From Deltaproteobacteria bacterium (GTDB lineage: Bacteria; Myxococcota; Polyangia; Haliangiales; Haliangiaceae), in contig JAGSPR010000226.1 of assembly GCA_018262455.1 (NCBI GenBank), positions 1 through 11,085 on the forward strand: DNA of 11,085 bases, in the 5' to 3' direction. A model generated the notes under the pieces. The model searched no databases and had not been told where the DNA came from. It saw only the letters and a list, made by a program, of their open reading frames with translations. Shown piece by piece: positions 1 to 6,541 of this stretch. Numbering within the stretch: the stretch's first letter is position 1; every line of letters begins with the position of its first letter. The translations under genes and the position numbers were made by a program.

Positions 1-480
1 GCCGCCGGCCTCGCCGGCTCGCACGTGTGGGGCATCAGCGCCGAGCCCGCGGTGCCCGGCCTCGGCTACTCGCTCGCGCTGCAGGCGTGGGTGCCGTGGG
101 ATCGCCAGGCGACGCAGGCGGGCCTCGAGCTCGCGCTGCCCGCCAGGATCGAAGGCAGCGTCGGCAAGCCGACCGAGATCATGGTCACCGCGATCGCCCC
201 GTCGGGGATCGCGGTCCACATCCAGCAGGCGCTGCCCGCCGGCGTCCAGGTCGATCGGCCGAGCCTCGAAGCCCTCGTCGCCGCTGGCACGATCGAGCGG
301 TTCGAGCTCGCCGACGGCAAGGTCTCCCTCCACGTCGCGCCGCTCCAGCCCGGCCAGACCTTCGCGGCCCGCTACAAGGTCATCCCGACGCTCGCGGGCA
401 AGCTGCACGCGGCCGCCTCGCTGATCGAGGCCGGCACGACCCGGTTCCACGTTCCCCCGTCGGCGTGGACGATCCGATAG
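1..480 (+). CDS. C-terminal end of an alpha-2-macroglobulin-like secreted protein (partial)
   Basis: The reading frame is open from the first base of the window and ends at TAG (478-480), so only about 159 C-terminal residues are seen and the true start lies upstream. The visible part alternates beta-strand-like hydrophobic stretches. It contains a 'LPAGVQ' segment, a 'L.PGQTF..RYKVIPTLAGKLHA' segment and a closing 'VPPSAWTIR'. This layout (a 'leads to a good LPAG' strand, then a 'Y.v.pt.aG.....P' strand close to the end) is typical of the last macroglobulin/receptor-like domain of bacterial alpha-2-macroglobulins, which trap proteases in the periplasm or at the cell surface. No thioester motif or signal peptide can be judged because those parts lie outside the window. 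Other large beta-sandwich secreted proteins are the main alternative. Confidence 0.55.
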   Translation, partial: AAGLAGSHVWGISAEPAVPGLGYSLALQAWVPWDRQATQAGLELALPARIEGSVGKPTEIMVTAIAPSGIAVHIQQALPAGVQVDRPSLEALVAAGTIERFELADGKVSLHVAPLQPGQTFAARYKVIPTLAGKLHAAASLIEAGTTRFHVPPSAWTIR

Positions 481-495
481 CGCACCGCACGCGCG

Positions 496-506
496 CACTG
501 TCAGTG
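496..506. other. Small perfect palindrome in the gap before the lipoprotein gene
   Basis: CACTG-T-CAGTG is an 11-base perfect inverted repeat 16 bases after the stop of the first gene. It is followed by a second GTCAG (514-518). It has no T-tract, so it is weak as a terminator; it could be a regulator site. The rest of the 481-610 gap shows only the weak promoter listed separately. Confidence 0.2.
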
Positions 507-564
507 ACCGCACAGTCAGGACATCGCTGACCCTCTGGTGCAAGACCTGCGACGATCCGCCCCC

Positions 565-592
565 TTGGCAGACCGATGACATGCGCCATCCT
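565..592 (+). promoter_or_regulatory. Candidate promoter for the lipoprotein gene
   Basis: TTGGCA (565-570, five of six matches to the -35 consensus) is followed after 16 bases by CATCCT (587-592, a weak -10). Transcription would begin near base 599. That is upstream of the ATG at 611 but downstream of the in-frame ATG at 581, which is one reason for choosing the 611 start. Confidence 0.3.
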
Positions 593-610
593 CAGAGTGT
601 GTCGGAGGTC

Positions 611-1441
611 ATGCGCCGGCTCGTCGTATCGTTCGCGATCTGCGCGATCGGCTGCACCGCTGACGCTCCGGTCGATCCTACGACCCGCGAGCCGGCCACC
701 GAACCGTGCGCGCGCGAGTTCGGCGACAAGCTCGGCGTGCCGTTCGTGCGCGTGTGCCCCGGCGACCTCCCCGGCATCGTGACCGCGCCGTTCTGGATCG
801 CGGCCGCGCCGATCGGCTGCACCGGCGGCGAACACGGGACGGTCCTGTGTCCACCGGTGCTCGCCCTCGCTCCGACCCCCACCGGCACCGTGTCATCACG
901 CACCGCGCAGGTGGTCGAGGCCTCATTCGCCCACCGCACCTGCATGCTGCGGTTCGGAGGCCGGTTGCCGACCGCGGCCGAGCGCGCCCAGGCCCGCGAG
1001 GCGATCGGGGCCGCCACCGTGATCGTCGCCGAAACCGATCACCCCGCCGCGCGGAGGTTCAACTCGCTCGCCGAGTGGACGACGGCCACCACGTGCACCG
1101 GGCCGTCCACGCTCGCAGGCTGCTCGCCGGCGAAGTTCCCAGCCGGCGGGGTGGTCGATGTGGCGTGGCCCCAGCTCCGGGCGTGCAACGCGACGCCCGC
1201 ACCGAGCCCCGGCGCGCTGATCGTCGAACCCGACGGCGAGCCGTGTCCGCTCGGCGCGACGAGCGGCGCGCCCCCGTGCGTGCTCGCGAGCCGGAGAGTT
1301 GCCGCCCACCTGGTCTACGCGCTCGACTGTCGCGCGCTCACCGCCGAGGAGGCCGTGCACCCGGCGCCATCGCCCTCGGCGCGAGCGGCGTTCCGCTGCG
1401 TGGTGCCCGACGGGGCCCTGGTCGGCACGACCTCGCGCTGA
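611..1441 (+). CDS. Cys-rich lipoprotein with a degenerate FGE-sulfatase (SUMF1-like) domain
   Basis: The 276-residue product starts with MRR, a hydrophobic run, then the lipobox-like AIGC. Cleavage before Cys15 would leave a lipid-anchored protein in the periplasm or outer membrane. An in-frame ATG at 581 would place ten extra residues before the signal peptide; the 611 start has GGAGG at 604-608 and gives a normal lipoprotein leader. The body carries signatures of the formylglycine-generating-enzyme fold: FGGRLPTAAERAQA (115-128, compare 'GxRLPTEAEWE'), SLAEWT (152-157, compare 'NVWEWT') and AAFRCV near the end (259-264, compare 'GFRCV'). The 'RGGSW' segment and the Cys pair used in catalysis are not seen, so it is probably not an oxidase. 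Twelve further Cys residues suggest disulfides. Such lipoproteins are common in myxobacteria. The domain call rests on short motifs; the lipoprotein call is firmer. It is convergent with the TetR gene, 14 bases apart. Confidence 0.7.
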   Translation: MRRLVVSFAICAIGCTADAPVDPTTREPATEPCAREFGDKLGVPFVRVCPGDLPGIVTAPFWIAAAPIGCTGGEHGTVLCPPVLALAPTPTGTVSSRTAQVVEASFAHRTCMLRFGGRLPTAAERAQAREAIGAATVIVAETDHPAARRFNSLAEWTTATTCTGPSTLAGCSPAKFPAGGVVDVAWPQLRACNATPAPSPGALIVEPDGEPCPLGATSGAPPCVLASRRVAAHLVYALDCRALTAEEAVHPAPSPSARAAFRCVVPDGALVGTTSR

Positions 1442-1442
1442 C

Positions 1443-1469
1443 CCCGCCGCGTGCCCTACTTGCGGCGGG
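1443..1469. terminator. Hairpin between two convergent genes, possible bidirectional terminator
   Basis: CCCGCCGC (1443-1450) and GCGGCGGG (1462-1469) form a perfect 8-bp all-G/C stem with an 11-base loop. It begins two bases after the lipoprotein stop and covers the stop of the TetR gene (1456-1458). There is no T-tract on either strand, so it is not a textbook intrinsic terminator. Its position between converging genes fits a shared transcription end or an mRNA 3' end protector. Confidence 0.4.
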
Positions 1470-2058
1470 CCGGGCGCTTCGGCAGGTGGCGGAGGCCCAT
1501 CCAGGCGAGCGCGGCGAGGTGGTTCGCGACCTCCTCGACCGACGGCTTGCGGACCTCGGTCCACCACCGGCCGACGAACGTCACCATGCCGACCAGCGCG
1601 TGCGCGTAGATCGGCGCGGTCTTCGGATCGTACCCTGCGGTCTTGAACGAGGCCGCGAACACATCACCGACGCGCTCGGCGACGTCGTTGAGCAGTGACG
1701 CCATGCCGGTGCTCGTCGCAAGCGGGCGGTCCTGCGCGAGGATCGCGAAGCCGTCGGGCTGATCGCGGACGTAGGTGAGGAACGCCAGCGCGGCTTGCTC
1801 GACGCGTTCGCGCGGGGTGCCGGTGGCGATCGCTTCGGAGATCCGCCTCACGACGTACTCCATCTCGCGATCGACCACGACCGCGTAGAGGCCCTCCTTG
1901 CCGCCGAAGTGCTCGTAGATGATCGGCTTGGAGACCTTCGCGCGTTCGGCGATCTCCTCGACCGAAGTTGCCTCGTAGCCGCGCTTCGCGAACACCTGGC
2001 GCCCGACGTCCACGAGCTGGGCGCGGCGGGCGCTCCCGGACAACCTCGTTCGACTCAT
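1456..2058 (-). CDS. TetR-family repressor of the adjacent desaturase operon
   Basis: The 200-residue length is typical of TetR repressors. The N-terminal DNA-binding domain is clear: RRAQLVDVGRQVFAKRGYEA (11-30), then the helix-turn-helix with SVEEIAERAKVSKPIIYEHF (32-51) and the usual following GGKEGLYAVVVDREM. The C-terminal part (about 60-190) is helical and variable, as expected for the ligand pocket. It is transcribed divergently from the oxidoreductase/desaturase pair across 138 bp, and palindromes lie on both sides of that gap. This suggests it represses both itself and the pair. By analogy to Pseudomonas DesT, which senses acyl-CoA saturation and controls desCB, the ligand is probably a long-chain acyl-CoA; that is inference. 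The Shine-Dalgarno is weak (AGGA two bases before ATG). Family is certain, target likely, ligand unproven. Confidence 0.93.
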   Translation of the reverse strand: MSRTRLSGSARRAQLVDVGRQVFAKRGYEATSVEEIAERAKVSKPIIYEHFGGKEGLYAVVVDREMEYVVRRISEAIATGTPRERVEQAALAFLTYVRDQPDGFAILAQDRPLATSTGMASLLNDVAERVGDVFAASFKTAGYDPKTAPIYAHALVGMVTFVGRWWTEVRKPSVEEVANHLAALAWMGLRHLPKRPARRK

Positions 2059-2070
2059 GTTCCTACGTTA

Positions 2071-2084
2071 CTACGCTCGCGTAA
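2071..2084. promoter_or_regulatory. Operator copy A, next to the TetR start codon
   Basis: TACGC-TC-GCGTA (2072-2083) is a perfect inverted repeat; one outer pair is mismatched (C2071/A2084). Read on the minus strand, 2087-2072 is AGGTTACGCGAGCGTA. This matches 14 of 16 bases with 2165-2180 on the plus strand, and the only two differences are the central bases. The centre is about 20 bases upstream of the TetR ATG, well placed for autorepression. A direct repeat CTACG-TTA-CTACG (2063-2075) adjoins it. Confidence 0.6.
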
Positions 2085-2140
2085 CCTTCGGCAGCGATTC
2101 GCCATCCGGTTGCTGGGCGATTGCGCCACGAATTCGCGGC

Positions 2141-2169
2141 TTGACAGCAAACCTACGCGACCGTAGGTT
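2141..2169 (+). promoter_or_regulatory. Promoter of the oxidoreductase-desaturase operon with operator in the spacer
   Basis: A perfect -35 TTGACA (2141-2146) is followed after 17 bases by TAGGTT (2164-2169), which keeps the three strongest -10 positions (TA...T). Transcription would begin around 2176. A 20-bp inverted repeat with perfect 8-bp arms, AACCTACG-CGAC-CGTAGGTT (2150-2169), fills the spacer and the -10. A protein bound there would block RNA polymerase, as expected for TetR repression. Confidence 0.65.
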
Positions 2170-2181
2170 ACGCACGCGTAA
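2168..2181. promoter_or_regulatory. Operator copy B over the predicted transcription start
   Basis: TTACGC-AC-GCGTAA is a perfect 14-bp inverted repeat that overlaps the end of the spacer palindrome by two bases and covers the predicted start site near 2176. It shares 14 of 16 bases with copy A beside the TetR gene, in opposite orientation. It ends five bases before the AAGGAG ribosome-binding site (2186-2191). Confidence 0.6.
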
Positions 2182-2196
2182 GGTTAAGGAGATGTC

Positions 2197-3321
2197 ATGA
2201 CCAGCTCTCGAGCTCGCTCTTCCGGATCGCGGGTGCTCCGCGATGCCGGCGCCCGGTTCGCGTCCACGGCCTGGCGGCGGTGGTTCCTCGATCGCCACGC
2301 CGAGTTCTGGCTGGGCGAGCTGAATGCCCGGTGGTCACTCTCGGCCATGCGGGCGCGGGTGATCGAGGTGATCGACGAGACACCCGCGGCGCGCAGCTTC
2401 GTGCTCGCCCCCGGTCGGCGGTGGCCTGGCCATCGCGCGGGTCAGTTCGTGCCGATCGAGGTCGAGATCGCCGGCGTCCGCGTCCGCCGCTGCTACTCGA
2501 TCTCCTCGGGGGCTTCGGCGCCGGGCGCGCGGCGGATCACGATCACGGTGCAGCGCGTGCCGGGCGGGCGCGTCTCGGGTTGGCTCCACGACACGGTGCG
2601 AGCCGGCGACGTGATCGGGCTCGGCGAGCCGGCGGGTGACTTCGTGCTCGATCGAGCCAGGCCCGGAGGAGCCGCAGCGCCGGGCCCGCTGCTGATGGTC
2701 GCCGGTGGCAGCGGGATCACGCCGGTGATGGCGATCGCGCATGATCTCGAGGCCCACGGTGGGCTCGAGGATGTCGTGGTGGTCCACGCCGCGCGGCGCG
2801 AGGAGGACGCGATCTTTGGACGCGAGCTCGCGGCGCTGGCGACCCGGGAGCCCGGGCTGCGGGTCATCGCGCTGCGCGATGATCGCAACGGCCGGCTCGA
2901 GCCCGGCGGGCTGTGCGCGCTCGTCCCCGATCTCGCCGCGCGCGAGATCTTCGCCTGTGGACCCGGCGGGCTGCTCGAGGTCGTGACGCGGGCGGCAGCG
3001 GACGTGGGTGCGGCGCACCGGGTCCACGTCGAGCGCTTCGTCGCCGAGCCGCGGGCCGCGAGCATCGGTGAGCCGGTGGTGGTGACCACCGCGACCCACC
3101 AGCTCACGATCGACGGACGTGGCTCGCTGCTCGAGCAGCTCGAGCGGGCGGGCGAGCAGCCGGCCCATGGCTGCCGGATGGGCATCTGCAACTCGTGTCG
3201 CTGTCGCAAGCGCCTGGGCACGGTCGAAGATCTCGTGACCGGCGCGATCTCGAGCGAGCCCGACGAGGACATCCGGCTGTGCGTCTCGCTCGCACGCTCG
3301 GACCTCGCGCTCGCGCTGTGA
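2197..3321 (+). CDS. FAD/2Fe-2S oxidoreductase, electron donor to the downstream desaturase
   Basis: This 374-residue protein has three parts in the order FAD domain, NAD(P) domain, plant-type ferredoxin domain. The FAD-binding RxYS motif is R98-C-Y-S101. The nicotinamide-binding stretch GGSGITP is at 170-176, and CGPGG at 254-258 is the usual C-terminal ferredoxin-reductase motif. The 2Fe-2S ligands are C326, C331, C334 and C362 (Cx4Cx2C...C). The first 50 residues are a basic, Trp-rich extension also found in the desaturase-linked reductases. It would take electrons from NAD(P)H and pass them one at a time to the membrane desaturase encoded next. This matches the pairing of mycobacterial Rv3230c with DesA3 and of Pseudomonas DesC with DesB. 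AAGGAG five bases before the ATG fixes the start. The gap to the desaturase ATG is 36 bases, so the two are one operon. Confidence 0.92.
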   Translation: MTSSRARSSGSRVLRDAGARFASTAWRRWFLDRHAEFWLGELNARWSLSAMRARVIEVIDETPAARSFVLAPGRRWPGHRAGQFVPIEVEIAGVRVRRCYSISSGASAPGARRITITVQRVPGGRVSGWLHDTVRAGDVIGLGEPAGDFVLDRARPGGAAAPGPLLMVAGGSGITPVMAIAHDLEAHGGLEDVVVVHAARREEDAIFGRELAALATREPGLRVIALRDDRNGRLEPGGLCALVPDLAAREIFACGPGGLLEVVTRAAADVGAAHRVHVERFVAEPRAASIGEPVVVTTATHQLTIDGRGSLLEQLERAGEQPAHGCRMGICNSCRCRKRLGTVEDLVTGAISSEPDEDIRLCVSLARSDLALAL

Positions 3322-3337
3322 CGCTGTGACGCTGTGA
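3314..3337 (+). repeat. Three perfect tandem copies of CGCTGTGA over the oxidoreductase stop codon
   Basis: The 8-base unit occurs at 3314-3321, 3322-3329 and 3330-3337. The first copy contains the stop codon of the oxidoreductase (TGA 3319-3321). Because 8 is not a multiple of 3, the three TGAs (3319, 3327, 3335) fall in three different reading frames. All plus-strand frames therefore close just before the ribosome-binding site of the desaturase. Confidence 0.85.
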
Positions 3338-3357
3338 CCCCAAGGAAAGGCTGTCCC

Positions 3358-4416
3358 ATGCAATCCCGTACCCTCACTCCCGATGAGGCCGAGGCGTTCG
3401 GCGCCGAGCTCGATGCGCTCCGACGCGCGACCCTCGCTGACCTTGGCCAGCGCGATGTCGATCACATCCGGCGCATCATCCGGCTGGTTCGCTACACCGA
3501 GGCCTCTGGCCGCGTGCTGCTGCACGTAGGCGTCGGCCCGTTCACGTTCGTGGCAGGCGTCACCGCGCTCGGGCTGTCCAAGATCCTCGAGAACATGGAG
3601 GTCGGCCACAACGTGATGCACGGCCAGTACGACTGGACCCACGACCGCTCGCTCGACTCGCGCACCTACGAGTGGGACAACGCGTGCGACGGAGGCGACT
3701 GGCGCCACTCGCACAACTACGAGCACCACACGTTCACCAACGTGCTCGGGCGCGATCGGGATGTCGGGTATGGCTTCTTGCGGGTCAACGCGCGTCAGCC
3801 GTGGCAGCTCCATCACCTGGCGCAGCCCGTCACGGCGGCCGTGCTCGCGTTGCTGTTCCAGTGGGGCGTCGCGCTCCACGACCTCCGGATCGACGAGGTC
3901 GTCACCGGACGCCAGACCCTCCGCGCGCTGTGGTCGCGGTCGCGTCCGTTCCTCCGCAAGGCAGCCTGGCAGCTCGGCAAGGACTACGTCGTGTTCCCGG
4001 CGCTGGCCCTGGGGAACGCGCCACGCGTCGCGGCGGGGAACCTGCTCGCGAACGCGGCGCGCAACCTGTGGACGTTCGGGGTCATCTTCTGCGGTCACTT
4101 TCCCGCCGGCGTTCGGGTCTACGACGTGGCGGAGACCGTCGCCGAGCGCCGGGGTGAGTGGTACGTGCGTCAGCTCAACGGCTCGGCGAACATCGAGGGT
4201 GGTCGCGCGCTTCACGTCCTGACCGGCCACCTGAGCCACCAGATCGAACATCACCTGTTCCCCGACCTGCCGGCCGCGCGCTACCCGGAGCTGGCGCCCA
4301 AGGTGCGCGAGATCTGTGCGCGCTTTGGGCAGATGTACAACACCGGGAGCTTCGCGTCGCAGCTCGCCAGCGTCGCCCACCAGCTCGCCGTCCATGCGCT
4401 ACCAACCGCCGCGTAG
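3358..4416 (+). CDS. Membrane fatty-acid desaturase (DesA3/DesB-like acyl-CoA desaturase)
   Basis: The 352-residue protein carries the histidine boxes that bind the di-iron centre: H84-N-V-M-H88, H119-N-Y-E-H123-H124, and H294-Q-I-E-H298-H299 followed by LFPDLP. The surrounding text (LENMEVGHNVMHGQYDW, HSHNYEHHTFTN, GRDRDVGYGF) is typical of the bacterial acyl-CoA desaturases that work with a separate FAD/2Fe-2S reductase. The 'QIEHHLFP' third box is also shared with front-end desaturases, so the position of the double bond cannot be read from sequence; Delta-9 on acyl-CoA is the likeliest. Membrane segments lie around 55-75 and 155-172, with a shorter one near 235-250. A GTG at 3334 is in frame, but AAGGAAAGG (3342-3350) seven bases before ATG 3358 favours the later start. 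It is the second gene of the TetR-controlled operon. Confidence 0.92.
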   Translation: MQSRTLTPDEAEAFGAELDALRRATLADLGQRDVDHIRRIIRLVRYTEASGRVLLHVGVGPFTFVAGVTALGLSKILENMEVGHNVMHGQYDWTHDRSLDSRTYEWDNACDGGDWRHSHNYEHHTFTNVLGRDRDVGYGFLRVNARQPWQLHHLAQPVTAAVLALLFQWGVALHDLRIDEVVTGRQTLRALWSRSRPFLRKAAWQLGKDYVVFPALALGNAPRVAAGNLLANAARNLWTFGVIFCGHFPAGVRVYDVAETVAERRGEWYVRQLNGSANIEGGRALHVLTGHLSHQIEHHLFPDLPAARYPELAPKVREICARFGQMYNTGSFASQLASVAHQLAVHALPTAA

Positions 4417-4441
4417 CGCGCGTGCGCGGCGCCGACGGTGT

Positions 4442-4447
4442 TAGCAT
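4442..4447 (+). promoter_or_regulatory. Candidate -10 box of the Gcr-like membrane protein gene (possible leaderless mRNA)
   Basis: TAGCAT matches four of six -10 positions and ends nine bases before the GTG start at 4457. A start site 6-9 bases after it would fall almost on the initiation codon. No good -35 is seen 17 bases upstream. The 40-base gap to the desaturase holds no clear terminator hairpin. Confidence 0.3.
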
Positions 4448-4456
4448 CGCGAGGCC

Positions 4457-6523
4457 GTGGCGCACTACGATGCCCTCATCGATGACCCCGAGCTGATCGG
4501 GCCACCGAGCGACGAGCTCCCCGCGCGCGAGGAGTTCCTCCGGATCATCGGCGCGGTCGACGCCAAGGCCAGCCCGCTGCTACGCGTGTTGCTGACGAAG
4601 TGTCGCGCCGATGCGCCGCTGGTCGAGCAGCTCATGGCGATGGAGCAGCTCGGGCGGTTCATCATCGCCGGTCCAGCCGTGCCCGGCACGGTCGGTCACG
4701 CGACGCTGTTCCGGCTCGAGATGCTGGTGGTGACCCTCGAGCGGATCCCCGCGGCGAAGCGGCGGTTCCAGGCCACGCTGCTCAGCGTGCTGTCGCAGAC
4801 CCGCGGCATCAAGCTGTTCGGCGAGATCGGGCTGCCGAACAACCGCGGCCTGCTCGCCGAAACCACGGACCGGCTGGCGCGCCGGGTGTTGCCCGAGCCC
4901 CCCGCGGACCACGAGCTGTTCATGCTGGCGGGCCGGATCGTCCGCAAGGTCTCCGACCTGGAGTGGCTCGGTCCGGCCGCCGATCCACTGTTGCACCGGC
5001 TCGCCGCGGTGGGTGGCGAGGCCTGGAACCCGATCCGCAGCTCGATCATGGACGCGATCAGCCTGATCACCACCCGGATCGCGGCGCTCGGGATGTCCGA
5101 GCAATTTCGATCGCGCTCGATCTCCGACACGATCCGCGACACGCCGCTCTATCAGCTGACGCGTGCCCAACCCGCCGAGATGCCGGGCCTGATCGAGGCT
5201 GCGCGCAGGCACATCGAGCACGTCAAGGTCGCGCTCGAGGAGCGCGGCGTCTCGATCGACGTCGTCTACTCGCTCGACTCGATCGAGCGCGGGCTGTCGC
5301 GCATCGAGCTCCTGTTGCCGTTCGTCGACGCGAGCGACGGGATCGAGCCGACGTACGAGATCCGCGCGGTGATCGCCGCGGTCGGGCGCGGGCTCGTCGG
5401 CGGTCGCAGCTTCACGCAGCTGCTGAGCGACAGCCTCCGCCTGCTCGCACGCAAGGTCATCGAGCGCGCCGGGCGCACCGGCGAGCACTACGTGACGTCA
5501 TCGAAGCGCGAGTACTGGAAGATGCTTGGATCAGCGGCCGGTGGCGGCGTGCTCACGCTCGGCACCGCGGTGATGAAGTACCTCGTCAAGTGGGGCCATT
5601 TCGCGCCCTTTCTCGACGGGCTACTGTCCTCGGTGGTCTACGCCGGCAGCTTCATCGTGATGCAGCTGCTCGGCTTCACGCTCGCCACCAAGCAGCCGTC
5701 GATGACCGCGGCCGCGCTCGCCGGCACGATCCGCGACCGCTCGGGGCCCGGTCGGCTCGACGAGCTGGTCCCGCTGATCGCACGGATCGCGCGGTCCCAG
5801 TTCGCGGCGGCGGTCGGCAACGTCAGCGCCGTGATCGTGACCGCGATGGTGTTCGATTTCTTGTACCAGCAGACCGTCGGGCATTCGTTCCTCGACGCGG
5901 ATGCATCCAGGGACGTGATCGCGTCGTTCGATCCGCTCGGCTCGGGGACCATCTTCTTTGCGGCGCTCACCGGCGTGCTGCTGTGGATCTCGAGCTTGTT
6001 CGCGGGCTGGTTCGAGAACTGGGTCGTCTATCGCCGGCTCCCCGAGGCGATCGAGCACCACCGGTTCGGCAAGCGGCTCGGCAAGGCGCGGATGGCGAGG
6101 AGCGCGCGGTTCCTCGAGCACCAGGCTGCAGGGCTCGGCGGATCGGTCGCGCTCGGCGTGCTGCTCGGCATGGTTCCCGTGTTCGGCAAGTTCTTCGGGC
6201 TCCCGCTCGAGGTCCGCCACATCACGCTGTCGACGGGTTCACTGACCCTGTCGATGTCGTCGCTCGGCGCGAACGGCGTCGAGACCGGGCCCTTCGTGTC
6301 CGCAGCGTTCGGCATCGCGTGCATGGGCCTGCTCAACTTCGGGGTCAGCTTCACGCTGGCACTCGTCGTCGCCCTGCGTGCCCGCGACGTGCCCCGCGGC
6401 GAGCGCCGGACGCTGCCCGCTGCCGTGTTGCGCCGGTTCGTTCGCAAGCCGTTCGAGTTCTTCTATCCGCCGCGCGAGCCCAAGGTCGTCGGCGAGGCCC
6501 CGCGCGCCGAATCGCATCACTGA
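4457..6523 (+). CDS. Multi-pass membrane protein of the 'site-specific recombinase' Gcr family
   Basis: The 688-residue protein has a long soluble helical N-terminal half (about 1-345) and a C-terminal half with some six membrane segments: about 357-377, 387-409, 449-469, 497-516, 559-580 and 614-640. The motifs GEHYVTSSKREYWKML (342-357), SAAGGGVLT, the stretch LGFTLATKQPSMTAAALAG (405-423) and ARSQFAAAVGNV (445-456) are those of the family named after the gonococcal Gcr protein (Pfam 'SpecificRecomb', as I recall PF10136). Despite that name, no Ser- or Tyr-recombinase catalytic motif is visible, and the membrane topology argues against a DNA recombinase. The real function is unknown. Start is GTG; only GAGG two bases upstream is available as a Shine-Dalgarno, while a -10-like box sits very close. 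It follows the desaturase by 40 bases, so read-through from that operon is possible. It converges on the pseudouridine synthase gene with 8 bases between stops. Confidence 0.85.
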   Translation: MAHYDALIDDPELIGPPSDELPAREEFLRIIGAVDAKASPLLRVLLTKCRADAPLVEQLMAMEQLGRFIIAGPAVPGTVGHATLFRLEMLVVTLERIPAAKRRFQATLLSVLSQTRGIKLFGEIGLPNNRGLLAETTDRLARRVLPEPPADHELFMLAGRIVRKVSDLEWLGPAADPLLHRLAAVGGEAWNPIRSSIMDAISLITTRIAALGMSEQFRSRSISDTIRDTPLYQLTRAQPAEMPGLIEAARRHIEHVKVALEERGVSIDVVYSLDSIERGLSRIELLLPFVDASDGIEPTYEIRAVIAAVGRGLVGGRSFTQLLSDSLRLLARKVIERAGRTGEHYVTSSKREYWKMLGSAAGGGVLTLGTAVMKYLVKWGHFAPFLDGLLSSVVYAGSFIVMQLLGFTLATKQPSMTAAALAGTIRDRSGPGRLDELVPLIARIARSQFAAAVGNVSAVIVTAMVFDFLYQQTVGHSFLDADASRDVIASFDPLGSGTIFFAALTGVLLWISSLFAGWFENWVVYRRLPEAIEHHRFGKRLGKARMARSARFLEHQAAGLGGSVALGVLLGMVPVFGKFFGLPLEVRHITLSTGSLTLSMSSLGANGVETGPFVSAAFGIACMGLLNFGVSFTLALVVALRARDVPRGERRTLPAAVLRRFVRKPFEFFYPPREPKVVGEAPRAESHH

Positions 6524-6527
6524 GCGA

Positions 6528-6541
6528 GCCGTCAGAACGGC
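6528..6541. terminator. Short hairpin between two convergent stops
   Basis: GCCGT-CAGA-ACGGC forms a 5-bp stem with a 4-base loop across the stop of the minus-strand gene (6532-6534), five bases after the stop of the plus-strand gene. It has no T-tract and the stem is short, so this is a weak candidate for a shared transcript end. Confidence 0.2.

Noticed and set aside
3334..3357. Earlier GTG start for the desaturase
   Set aside because: It lies inside the tandem repeat and would place the good AAGGAAAGG site within the coding sequence; the ATG at 3358 has that site seven bases upstream.
2335..4395. A 686-codon open frame on the minus strand opposite the oxidoreductase and desaturase
   Set aside because: Both plus-strand genes have full cofactor motifs and ribosome-binding sites; the antisense product has no recognisable domain and shows shadow composition.
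4457..6523. A genuine mobile-element recombinase or integrase
   Set aside because: There are no Ser- or Tyr-recombinase catalytic residues in context, no terminal repeats or target duplications nearby, and several membrane segments.
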